Assembly (NCBI GenBank): GCA_020072585.1
Contig: JAIQGL010000042.1
Coordinates: 1 to 42,153 of the forward strand
DNA from: Terriglobia bacterium
GTDB taxonomy: Bacteria; Acidobacteriota; Terriglobia; Terriglobales; Acidobacteriaceae
Length of the DNA: 42,153 bases
Reading direction: 5' to 3'
A program made the position numbers and the translations under genes. The notes under the pieces were generated by a model that was given only the letters and a program-made list of their open reading frames with translations, did no database searches and was not told where the DNA came from. Shown here piece after piece: positions 32,086 through 39,558 of the stretch. Within the stretch, counting starts at the first letter, position 1, and each line of letters starts with the position of its first letter.

Positions 32086-32424
32086 TTATGCCGTCTGCAT
32101 TACTCGGGCAATGGCGTGCACCATGCGGCGGAAGTTTTCCGCTTCCGTGCCCAGCTGTTTTTTGCCGGCGCTGGTAACGGTGTAGTAACGCGCGCGCCGG
32201 TTGTTTTCTGATGTTCCCCACTCCGCTTTCACCCAGCCCTTCACCAGCAGGCGCTGTAGCGCGGGATAGAGGGAGCCTTCCTCCACCTGGAGCACTTCGT
32301 CAGAGATTTCCTGGATTTTTTGTGCGATTCCGTATCCATGCATCGCGCCGCGGGTGAGCGTATGCAGGATCAGCATGTCCAGCGTTCCGGGAAGCAGTTC
32401 ATTTTTCGTCGCAGTGCGTACCAT
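32086..32424 (-). CDS. PadR-family transcriptional regulator
   Basis: A 112-aa winged-helix regulator of the short PadR type. LLPGTLDMLILHTLTRGAMHGYGIAQKIQEIS and LQVEEGSLYPALQRLLVKGWV are the hallmark PadR helices, followed by the wing RRARYYTVTSAGKKQL and a dimerisation helix. AAGGAA precedes the ATG. In acidobacteria PadR genes commonly precede ADOP permease genes as here. The promoter TTGACC-N17-TCTAAT and a palindrome with an added half-site around the start suggest autorepression. Effector unknown. Confidence 0.95.
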   Translation of the reverse strand: MVRTATKNELLPGTLDMLILHTLTRGAMHGYGIAQKIQEISDEVLQVEEGSLYPALQRLLVKGWVKAEWGTSENNRRARYYTVTSAGKKQLGTEAENFRRMVHAIARVMQTA

Positions 32425-32450
32425 AGATTTCCTTCATAGATAGTCTATGG
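32421..32450. promoter_or_regulatory. PadR operator candidate
   Basis: CATAGA-TAG-TCTATG (32435-32449) is a perfect palindrome that sits over the predicted padR transcription start. A further half-site CCATAGA (32421-32427) overlaps the padR start codon, and TCTATGG ends at 32450, so three matching half-sites lie within 30 bp. The spacing and AT-rich sequence fit PadR binding and autorepression of padR-ADOP. Confidence 0.65.
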
Positions 32451-32453
32451 GAG

Positions 32454-32482
32454 ATTAGACCGGACGGCTGGAAAAAGGTCAA
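32454..32482 (-). promoter_or_regulatory. Sigma-70 promoter of padR-ADOP
   Basis: On the minus strand TTGACC (32482-32477) and TCTAAT (32459-32454), both 5 of 6 to consensus, are separated by 17 bp. Transcription would begin near 32447, within the palindrome at 32435-32449. Confidence 0.75.
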
Positions 32483-32674
32483 CCTTGAATTTTCGGGAGT
32501 CAGATTGCGAAGGGACGCCCGATCCCTTTGCTTAAATATGGAGTGCGGACGCTGAAAGGATGCCGAAGGCAGCACGGGGAAACTGTACAGAAGTGCGCAT
32601 ATAAATTATTTCTAAAGTTATTGGTCTAGCGGCCAAGCTATACGAAAATTCTTACACCTGGCACAAATGATTTT

Positions 32675-32683
32675 TGCTAATAT
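32675..32683 (+). promoter_or_regulatory. Extended -10 element upstream of crp/fnr-type gene
   Basis: TGC-TAATAT is an extended -10 element (TGn plus TAATAT) 31 nt before the ATG at 32715. It lies in an A/T-rich tract. A TTACAC at 32652-32657 is 20 bp upstream, too far for a good -35, which fits an extended -10 promoter. Confidence 0.45.
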
Positions 32684-32714
32684 ATTTTTCCGTCTTTGAC
32701 CAATTTTAAGAAAC

Positions 32715-33377
32715 ATGAAGCGCAGAAGCAGAAAGAGCAGTAATTTTGATTCAGAAGCCTTCCTCAGGCAAATCGACGCTGGCAAGATACTGACGCCGTT
32801 GCGGAAGAAACAGGTCATTTTCTCTCAAGGCGATCCCGCGGACTCGGTTTACTACATTAAGAAAGGGAAGGTGCGGCTTTCCATCGTATCCAAGAGCGGC
32901 AAAGAGGCTACGCTCGCTCTGATGGGAGCAGGAGATTTTGTGGGTGAAGAGTGCGTGGCTGCGTCCCACCCTTACCGCTTCACCACGGCGACCACGATTT
33001 CCGAGGCCGTCGTGATCAGGATCAAGAAGCGGACCATGATCGCGCTGCTTAAAAACGAGCACTCATGGTCTGAGATGTTTGTTTCTTTCCTGCTGGCCCG
33101 CAATGCCCGCTTTCAGGAAGATCTTACTGACCAGCTATTCAATTCCAGCGAAAAGCGGCTCGCCCGTGCACTTCTGCAGCTTTCACAGGTTGGCAAGGAG
33201 ACGGAACCAGAGACGTTGGTCCCCAAAGTCACCCAGGAGATGCTGGCGGAGATGGTTGGCACCACCCGCGCCCGTGTAAGCTTCTTTATGAACCGGTTCC
33301 GCAAGATGGGATTCATCGACTACAACGGCGGGTTGCAGGTCCATAGCTCGCTTATGAATGTGGTCCTGCACGATTGA
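32715..33377 (+). CDS. Crp/Fnr-family transcriptional regulator
   Basis: A 220-aa regulator with an N-terminal cyclic-nucleotide-binding-like barrel (about 25-125: FSQGDPADSVYYIKKGKVRLSIVSKSGKEATLALMGAGDFVGEECV) and a C-terminal helix-turn-helix (about 160-205: VPKVTQEMLAEMVGTTRARVSFFMNRFRKMGFIDYNGGLQVHSS). The linker helix contains SEKRLARALLQLSQ. It has no N-terminal Cys cluster as in FNR, and the cAMP pocket residues are not clearly conserved, so the signal is unknown. This Crp subgroup is frequent in acidobacteria and other soil bacteria. Start at ATG 32715 with an A-rich but poor Shine-Dalgarno (TAAGAA). It converges with the TonB-domain gene. Confidence 0.93.
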   Translation: MKRRSRKSSNFDSEAFLRQIDAGKILTPLRKKQVIFSQGDPADSVYYIKKGKVRLSIVSKSGKEATLALMGAGDFVGEECVAASHPYRFTTATTISEAVVIRIKKRTMIALLKNEHSWSEMFVSFLLARNARFQEDLTDQLFNSSEKRLARALLQLSQVGKETEPETLVPKVTQEMLAEMVGTTRARVSFFMNRFRKMGFIDYNGGLQVHSSLMNVVLHD

Positions 33378-33423
33378 GCTTCTCAATCTGGAGTGAACAA
33401 GCCTCAGTTCCGCGCGATTGACT

Positions 33424-33454
33424 TCAGAAGAGATACGAATGCCCGAGCTTCTGA
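33424..33454. terminator. Weak hairpin between converging genes
   Basis: TCAGAAG (33424-33430) and CTTCTGA (33448-33454) form a 7-bp stem with a 17-nt loop in the 90-bp gap between the crp-type gene and the converging TonB-domain gene. It has no U tract; a terminator role is only suggested by position. Confidence 0.3.
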
Positions 33455-33467
33455 CTACAGCGCGTTT

Positions 33468-34778
33468 TTACCGAACCTGAAAAGTCACATCAGCGTAAAA
33501 CCGGTCTGGCTTGCCTTTGCTCACATAAGGACGGAAGCGCCACTGTTTTAGCGCCGCCGAGCCGGAGGAATAAAACGCGGGTGCCGCGTTCTTTGGGTTC
33601 TGTACACTCTGCACCTTCCCGCTCTCATCGACTGAAGCCCGAAGCGTGAACGTTGTTCCTTTTCGTGCTTTGCCTGTCGGCCCCAGCGGCTCCACGATGC
33701 GAGTGGCCTGCTTACGGGCTGCTGCATCACTCAGTACTGGAACCGGATTCTCAATGCGGGTGGAGAATGCAAGCGTGAGCACGGCTTCCATCTGGGAAGG
33801 CCCATCATTTGTGTAGGGCTTGTACTGCCAGTGCAGCAGTTGCTCGCGAGCGGCTTTTTCCAGCTCAGGATTGTCCGAAGCTACCGGCCAGACTTCACGA
33901 ACGTGCCCATCACGATCATTGGAGATATACAAACTTAGCAGCCCAGAGGTCTTGCCTTCCCGCACAGCAGGCCACACCACGTCTGGGGTCTTCAGCGCCA
34001 GGACGCGCGCGGAATCCTCTCCAACCTGGCTGGTTTTCATCTGCTCTGCCGCAGGTGTCGGACTTTCCACGGCAAACAAGTTTTCATCCGCGCGAGTGAG
34101 TTCAGCAAGCTCCGTGAGCTTTGCCGCGATGGTAATGCCGGGCGCGAAGTCCGCCGTGATGGTCCGCGCAACCAGTTTGTTTTGGAACGCCTGATAGTCG
34201 GCAAACCGGGCCCGATAGGCAGGCGTAAGCACCGCTTGCAGCAATCCTTTCTGGCCGGTAAAGCAAAATACGAAAGCCACGTTGTTCTGAACTGGGGCGA
34301 TCCCCACTCTGGACTGCATATTCAGGCACGAGTTCGATTGGGCGGAATCTTCCGGAATCACCAGTTGCGCCTGCATCCGCTTCAGTTGATCAGCCATGGG
34401 CAGTGGATCAAAGATGGCGGTGACCAGATCATGCAGCCAGAATGGATAGTAGTCGCCGGTAAGTTTTTCAGAAACCTTACCGTCATTTGTGATCAGGGTT
34501 TGGGAGAAACCTGCGGACTCAACCGTGCGCCGCCATTTGCCCGGCGCAACCCAATACTCTTCCACGTTGGCTGTGTACTCCGGTCTTGAGCGGCCGGTGG
34601 CCGCAATATGCGCTTTCAGATGGAATGGAGCGCCACCAGCCACGGCCAGCTTGCTTTGCTGTACCGCATGCTCAGCAGCTTCACCCAGTGACATTGTTCT
34701 GCCCTGGTCTTCCTGGGCAGGCACTCTGGCGGAGAGCAGCGCAAGAAGTGTGATACACAGCAGACGCCCGCGTCTCAT
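33468..34778 (-). CDS. Secreted protein with two TonB C-terminal-like domains
   Basis: A 436-aa exported protein: signal peptide (1-21), an N-terminal domain (about 40-250) with LKAHIAATGRSRPEYTANVEEYWVAPGKWRR, resembling outer-membrane lipoprotein-like beta sheets, and two copies of a TonB C-terminal-like domain (about 265-345 and 350-436). The repeats share the same pattern: GLLSLYISNDRDGHVREVWPVAS, then AAREQLLHWQYKPYTNDGPSQMEA; and TFTLRASVDESGKVQSVQNPKN, then GSAALKQWRFRPYVSKGKPDRFYADVTF. No N-terminal TonB membrane anchor or Pro-rich spanner is present, so it is not a classical energy transducer. Its start overlaps the stop of the upstream dehydrogenase gene (ATGA). Confidence 0.85.
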   Translation of the reverse strand: MRRGRLLCITLLALLSARVPAQEDQGRTMSLGEAAEHAVQQSKLAVAGGAPFHLKAHIAATGRSRPEYTANVEEYWVAPGKWRRTVESAGFSQTLITNDGKVSEKLTGDYYPFWLHDLVTAIFDPLPMADQLKRMQAQLVIPEDSAQSNSCLNMQSRVGIAPVQNNVAFVFCFTGQKGLLQAVLTPAYRARFADYQAFQNKLVARTITADFAPGITIAAKLTELAELTRADENLFAVESPTPAAEQMKTSQVGEDSARVLALKTPDVVWPAVREGKTSGLLSLYISNDRDGHVREVWPVASDNPELEKAAREQLLHWQYKPYTNDGPSQMEAVLTLAFSTRIENPVPVLSDAAARKQATRIVEPLGPTGKARKGTTFTLRASVDESGKVQSVQNPKNAAPAFYSSGSAALKQWRFRPYVSKGKPDRFYADVTFQVR

Positions 34779-35416
34779 GCTCTCTTTGCTTCAAGGTCCA
34801 AAAGAAATTGCCGCGCTTCGCGCGCGGTGTAGGTTTTGTTGTAGATAGGCGAGTTGGGCTCCTGCATCCGCCCGCCTTCGCGCAAAGAACCAGTATCTAC
34901 CGGAGCAAAACCTATTTCCTCAATCAGATGTGCGACTACTTTTTTTGCCTCGGCGTCATCACCGGCGACATAGATAGTGTGCCGGTCTTCAAGGGGCAGA
35001 TCGTTTCTCCCTCGGCTGGCCAGATGCACGTAGTAAATGGTGTTAAAAGCTTTTACCAGCCGGGCCCCGGGAACGCGCTTAAGCACTTCTTCAGAAGACG
35101 TGGACCCTTCCAGGTCATAGAATCCGCCATCGGGGCGATAAGGATTCATGGCATCGATCACGATCTTGTTGCGCAGCAACTCGGGTTGCGGCAGCGCTTC
35201 CGGAGAGCGCCAGGGAACAGCCAGCAGAACAACTTCACCAAAGCGGGCGGCATCGGCGATTGTCATGGCGTGCGCCTGGGGACCAAGCTCCCTGATCAGT
35301 TCGCGCAACGTTTCCGGCCCGCGTGAATTGCTGACGGCTACGTCATGTCCGGCGGCGACGAACAGCCGGGCCGCCGCGGCGCCTATATTACCCGCTCCCA
35401 GAATACCGATCTTCAT
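34775..35416 (-). CDS. NADPH:F420 oxidoreductase-like (NPD-type) dehydrogenase
   Basis: A 213-aa Rossmann protein that covers the NADP-binding domain of F420-dependent NADP reductases. The cofactor motif GILGAGNIGAAAARLFVAAGHDVAVSNSRGPETL (4-37) has a Ser-Arg after strand two, suited to NADP. AVPWRSPEALP and VIDAMNPYRPDGGFYDLEG are typical, and the product of the latter is followed by VPGARLVKAFNTIY. The C-terminal part fits the same family. Whether it uses F420 is not shown; many such proteins have other roles. GGAG precedes the ATG by 6 nt. Its stop overlaps the TonB-domain gene start (4 nt), so they are coupled. Confidence 0.9.
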   Translation of the reverse strand: MKIGILGAGNIGAAAARLFVAAGHDVAVSNSRGPETLRELIRELGPQAHAMTIADAARFGEVVLLAVPWRSPEALPQPELLRNKIVIDAMNPYRPDGGFYDLEGSTSSEEVLKRVPGARLVKAFNTIYYVHLASRGRNDLPLEDRHTIYVAGDDAEAKKVVAHLIEEIGFAPVDTGSLREGGRMQEPNSPIYNKTYTAREARQFLLDLEAKRA

Positions 35417-35690
35417 TGCGCGCTCCGTGAAATCTGCCTGCTTTCTACTGAACTTGCTTTCTGCTCCAGCGCCTGCGTCTCAGCTACCTTACCCAATTTG
35501 CGCAACACCCGCAGGTGTTCCTGAAGAACCACTTGACAGCATGCTACTTTTGGCCATATGTGCAGCATTATATATGCAGAAAAGAACGTCTCTTCTCAGC
35601 CTTCCCCACTACGTAACCGACTAGAAACATTATATTTTTTAGAGATTTGGCTTAGCTCTTCCTGCGTCTTTACAATTCTTAATTTTTTTC

Positions 35691-35718
35691 TTGGCAATAC
35701 TATTCTTCCGCGTATAAT
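35691..35718 (+). promoter_or_regulatory. Strong sigma-70 promoter of the asnB-GT39 operon
   Basis: TTGGCA (35691-35696) and TATAAT (35713-35718) are 16 bp apart, matching 5 of 6 and 6 of 6. It lies in an A/T-rich stretch (35620-35720). The start would be near 35725, giving a leader of about 148 nt before the asnB ATG. Confidence 0.8.
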
Positions 35719-35771
35719 CACGGCAACGTTTTTAGCCATGTGGGGAAAAACTGCGTGAGTGTGGCTTGATG

Positions 35772-35800
35772 TGACCGCAGGACACGCTCCGGGGCGGTCA
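35772..35800 (+). other. Leader hairpin upstream of the asnB-like gene
   Basis: TGACCGC (35772-35778) and GCGGTCA (35794-35800) form a perfect 7-bp stem with a 15-nt loop inside the long untranslated leader. No known riboswitch was recognised. It may affect mRNA stability or translation. Confidence 0.4.
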
Positions 35801-35872
35801 ATCAGATCACAGGCGTGCGTCCGTCGGAGCGGTAGACTCTCACATTCTCTGCCCGAAGAAAGCGACACTTCT

Positions 35873-37795
35873 ATGTGTGGCATCCTCGGGTATACGCACG
35901 TTCACAAACGCCTGCCGCGTGGCGTGGTGGAGACGGCGCTTAAGTCCCTCACGCACCGTGGACCGGACCAGCAAGGCCGTTTCACCACGGAATGGATCTC
36001 ATTGGGCGCCACCCGCCTGCGCATTCTTGACCTGGAGAGCGGTGACCAGCCTCTGATCAGCCCTGATGGTGACGTGATCGTCGTCTTCAACGGCGAAATT
36101 TTTAATCACCATGAACTGCGCCATGAACTGGAAGCCCACGGGGCCTGCTTTGAGACCCGCTGCGATACGGAAGTCATTCTGCACGCCTTTCTGCGCTGGG
36201 GCAGCGAATGCTTTTCCCGTCTCCGCGGTATGTTTGCCATTGGCATCTGGGTGCAATCAGAGCGGCGGCTTGTTCTTGCGCGTGACCGCATGGGCATCAA
36301 ACCGCTCTATTACGCGCAGCAGGATGGCGAACTTTGTTTTGGTTCAGAGCTGAAATGCATTTTTGCGCATCCCGGTGTCCCGCGAAATATCTGCATGGCG
36401 GGCCTGAATTGCTATCTCAGCCTGAACTATGTGCCGGCGCCTCATACGCTGGTGGAGGGCATCTACAAGCTCCTGCCGGGACATGTGCTGGATTGGCACA
36501 ACCACAGCCTGAACGTACGTTCATATGTGCGTCAGGAAGAGCAGGCGCGCTCTCCGCGTTCGATCCACGAGGCCACGGAAGAGCTCGACGATTTGCTCAA
36601 TAAGTCAGTGCGCGAACAGCTGGTTTCTGATGTGCCGGTAGGCATCTGGCTCAGCGGCGGACTGGACTCTTCCACCATACTTCGCTACGCCGCGAATGCG
36701 GGCAGCGCGCGATTGCGCACATTTTCCATCACCTTCAAAGGCCGCTCTTTCGACGAGAGTGCCTCCATCGGAGAGATTTCCCGCCACTTTGGCAGCCAGC
36801 ACACAGAGCTTGATCTGGATGAAAGCACGGACCTTGAAGGCGCGATCCAGAAAATGGCTTACTACTCAGACGAGCCCAGCGCAGATGCCGGCGCTCTTCC
36901 CGCATGGTTTCTGGCGCAGATGAGCAGCCAGCAGGTGACAGTAGTCCTGACCGGCGAAGGAGCGGACGAGCTTTTTGCCGGCTATCTCACCTACAAGGCG
37001 GACCGTTATTCCGCCGCGGCACGCAGAGTTCCCGCGATCGTGCGCAGGGCAGCGCTCCAGTGCGCCGGACTTCTGCCTGTCTCCGACGACAAGATCAGCT
37101 TTGAATACAAGCTGAAACGCTTTCTGCGTGGATCACTGCTGACGCCAGAGATGGCGCACGTTTACTGGAACGGAACTTTTACTGAAGCGGAGAAGCGGGA
37201 GTTTTTCCACTTTGCCGACGCTGATCCACTCGCCGCGGTGCTGGGCAATATGGGAGCGGGCCGGGGCCTGCAGCGCTATCTCGATTTCGACCAGCGTTAT
37301 TACCTGGCGGACGACATTCTTTACAAGGTCGACCGCATGACGATGGCGCACTCGCTGGAGGCGCGGCCGCCGTTTCTTGATCCGCGCATTGTGGATTTTT
37401 CCGCACGTCTGCCGGAACACTTCAAGCTGCATGGAGCAAAATCAAAATATGTGCTGCGCCGTCTGATGCAGGAGAAGCTGCCTGCGAACGTGCTGCGGGG
37501 ACCCAAAATTGGTTTTGATATTCCCGTCCATGACTGGTTCCGCAGTGTGCTGCAACCGATGTTGCTGGACACGCTCTCTGAGGAAGCCGTCCGCGCGAGC
37601 GAATTATTTAGCTGGAGCGCCGTAGACCGGCTGGTCCGCAACCATCTGGAGCGAAAAGCGAATCTGGGGTACCACCTATGGGGTTTGATGGTGTTGTTGT
37701 TATGGATGAAGCAGTGGAACATATTGCCGGGGAGCGGGGAGCCGGCGAAGAGCGAAGCCATTCCCGTCGCGTTCGACCAGGTTGGATCGTTGTAG
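35873..37795 (+). CDS. Glutamine-hydrolysing asparagine synthase-like protein
   Basis: A 640-aa AsnB-type enzyme. The N-terminal glutaminase domain begins with Cys2 (MCGILGY), the nucleophile after Met removal, and contains LTHRGPDQQG (27-36), VFNGEIFNH and RCDTEVILHAF. The synthetase domain has the ATP-pyrophosphatase loop SGGLDSS (261-267) and the downstream GEGADELFAGY. AsnB-type enzymes within glycan clusters often amidate uronic acids or other acids rather than Asp, so the acceptor is uncertain. The frame is open 38 codons further upstream but the MCGI start is required for activity. It has a near-consensus promoter and a 148-nt leader, and the downstream glycosyltransferase gene overlaps its end by about 118 nt. 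Confidence 0.93.
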   Translation: MCGILGYTHVHKRLPRGVVETALKSLTHRGPDQQGRFTTEWISLGATRLRILDLESGDQPLISPDGDVIVVFNGEIFNHHELRHELEAHGACFETRCDTEVILHAFLRWGSECFSRLRGMFAIGIWVQSERRLVLARDRMGIKPLYYAQQDGELCFGSELKCIFAHPGVPRNICMAGLNCYLSLNYVPAPHTLVEGIYKLLPGHVLDWHNHSLNVRSYVRQEEQARSPRSIHEATEELDDLLNKSVREQLVSDVPVGIWLSGGLDSSTILRYAANAGSARLRTFSITFKGRSFDESASIGEISRHFGSQHTELDLDESTDLEGAIQKMAYYSDEPSADAGALPAWFLAQMSSQQVTVVLTGEGADELFAGYLTYKADRYSAAARRVPAIVRRAALQCAGLLPVSDDKISFEYKLKRFLRGSLLTPEMAHVYWNGTFTEAEKREFFHFADADPLAAVLGNMGAGRGLQRYLDFDQRYYLADDILYKVDRMTMAHSLEARPPFLDPRIVDFSARLPEHFKLHGAKSKYVLRRLMQEKLPANVLRGPKIGFDIPVHDWFRSVLQPMLLDTLSEEAVRASELFSWSAVDRLVRNHLERKANLGYHLWGLMVLLLWMKQWNILPGSGEPAKSEAIPVAFDQVGSL

Positions 37796-39558
37796 CCGCA
37801 GCGTGCTTCGTTTTCCTTATTAATATCGCCAGCCCGCCGCGCCTCATGGACGATGTGGACGCCGTGCAGGCGCAGATCGCCCGCAACATGCTCGTCTCCG
37901 GCGACTGGGTCACGGCGCGTCTGGATGGCGTTGCCTATCTGGAGAAATCGCCTTTGGTGTACTGGGTGATGGCGGCTTCATACCGCGTGTTCGGTGTGCA
38001 TGATTGGGCGGCGCGTCTGCCTTTGGCGCTGGCTGTGGTGCTTCTCTGCTGGGTCGCTTACCGCATGGGAAGGTGGGCCTTTGATGAAGAAGCGGGCATG
38101 TTCGCCGGAACCATTCTTGCAACTTCGGCGGGACTGTTTCTCTTTACGCGCATTCTGATCCCTGACGCCATGCTCACCCTTGCCATCACTGGCGCGATCT
38201 GGGCCTGGCTGCGCCTGCTGGAAGCTGACGAGCAACACCCACATCGCTGGGCGGCGATCATGGGTTTGTGCTTCGGCATGGGACTGCTGCTGAAAGGCCT
38301 GATAGCCGTTGTGTTTCCCATCATGGCGGGCTTGGCCTACATGGCCCTCACGCGCCAGTTATTTTCGCTGGCAGCATGGAAAAAACTCGATCTCTGGCTT
38401 GTGGCGGCCGTTGCTTTGCTCATCGCCGCGCCATGGCACATCGCGGCTGCGGTCCGCAACCCGCCCGTGTTCGCTTTTTCCATGCATAGCGGTCCCGGCG
38501 AATATCGCGGCTTCTTCTGGTTTTACTTTTTCAACGAACATCTTCTGCGCTTCCTGAACATGCGCTACCCGCGCGACTACAACACTGTTCCGCGAATGTG
38601 GTTCTGGCTGCTGAATCTGGTTTGGCTGTTTCCCTGGTCTGCGTATCTGGCAGCGGCGGTGAAGCAGCCCTATGGATCGGCTTCCCGCGCCAGCCGTGCG
38701 CGGCTGATGGCGGCCTGCTGGATTGGAGTGGTCATGGTGTTCTTCACCTTTTCCACCACGCAGGAGTATTACTCCATGCCGATCTATCCGGCATTGGCCT
38801 TGCTGCTTGGGTCGGCGCTGGCCTCAGGCACGCAGCGATTACGCACGGGCACATGGACGCTGCAAGCTGTTGCGGTTTTGATTTTTACTGCCCTGGCAAT
38901 CGTTCTGGTGATGGTGTGGAAGCTGCCGGCAAGCGGAGACATTTCCCAGGCGCTCAGCCAGCATCCGGAACTCTACACGCTGTCACTGGGTCACATGGGC
39001 GATCTTACGATCAGCGCCTTCGCCTATCTGAAGCTGCCGCTTGCGCTGGCGGCGATTGCTTTTGCTGGAATCGCGCTGGCACTTGCCGTCTGGCGCAACA
39101 ATATGGGAAGAGCGGTCCTGGCGGTTGCTGCTGGAATGGTTATTTTCTTTCAGGCGGCGCGGCTTGCTCTGGTCCGCTTTGATGCTTATCTTGGCTCATA
39201 TCCGCTGGCGCAAAGCCTCATGCATTCGCCGCCGGGACAATTGATTGAAGCCAATGCGTATTACGCATTCTCCTCAGTCTTTTTTTATACCGGGCGCACC
39301 GCGCTGCTGTTAAACGGACGCAGCAACAACCTTGAATATGGATCCTATGCGCCGGGTGCGCCTAATGTGTTCATTGATGATGCGCAGTTCACCAAGCTGT
39401 GGCAGGCTCCGCAGCGCTGTTATCTGCTGGCTTACGGAAGCGAGACCGCGCGGCTCGAACAGATTGTGGGTCGCGCCAATCTTTACGTAGTAGCAGAAAA
39501 CGCCGGCAATTTTCTTTTCACCAACCAAACGCTTCCTGAGGTCATGCAAGCGAAATGA
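37678..39558 (+). CDS. GT39/ArnT-like membrane glycosyltransferase
   Basis: A 626-aa integral membrane protein of the GT39 (PMT/ArnT) superfamily, which use polyprenyl-phosphate sugars on the periplasmic side. After the first helix (WIVVAAACFVFLINIAS) comes LMDDVDAVQAQIARNMLVSGDWVTARLDGVAYLEKSPLVYWVMAA, the family active-site loop with the DD/E-like acidic pair (about 56-100). Many helices follow and a periplasmic C-terminal domain (about 510-626, GQLIEANAYYAFSSVFFYTGRT). ArnT adds aminoarabinose to lipid A; others glycosylate proteins. Its start is uncertain: ATGs at 37678 and 37702 both lie inside asnB, and no strong Shine-Dalgarno is visible. Its stop overlaps the permease start (ATGA). 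Confidence 0.88.
   Translation: MGFDGVVVMDEAVEHIAGERGAGEERSHSRRVRPGWIVVAAACFVFLINIASPPRLMDDVDAVQAQIARNMLVSGDWVTARLDGVAYLEKSPLVYWVMAASYRVFGVHDWAARLPLALAVVLLCWVAYRMGRWAFDEEAGMFAGTILATSAGLFLFTRILIPDAMLTLAITGAIWAWLRLLEADEQHPHRWAAIMGLCFGMGLLLKGLIAVVFPIMAGLAYMALTRQLFSLAAWKKLDLWLVAAVALLIAAPWHIAAAVRNPPVFAFSMHSGPGEYRGFFWFYFFNEHLLRFLNMRYPRDYNTVPRMWFWLLNLVWLFPWSAYLAAAVKQPYGSASRASRARLMAACWIGVVMVFFTFSTTQEYYSMPIYPALALLLGSALASGTQRLRTGTWTLQAVAVLIFTALAIVLVMVWKLPASGDISQALSQHPELYTLSLGHMGDLTISAFAYLKLPLALAAIAFAGIALALAVWRNNMGRAVLAVAAGMVIFFQAARLALVRFDAYLGSYPLAQSLMHSPPGQLIEANAYYAFSSVFFYTGRTALLLNGRSNNLEYGSYAPGAPNVFIDDAQFTKLWQAPQRCYLLAYGSETARLEQIVGRANLYVVAENAGNFLFTNQTLPEVMQAK

Noticed and set aside
32620-32704. ATTGGTC and GACCAAT as a long-range inverted pair upstream of the crp-type gene
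   Set aside because: Seven-base arms 71 bp apart are likely by chance in a short A/T-rich region, and they do not match a Crp-type site.
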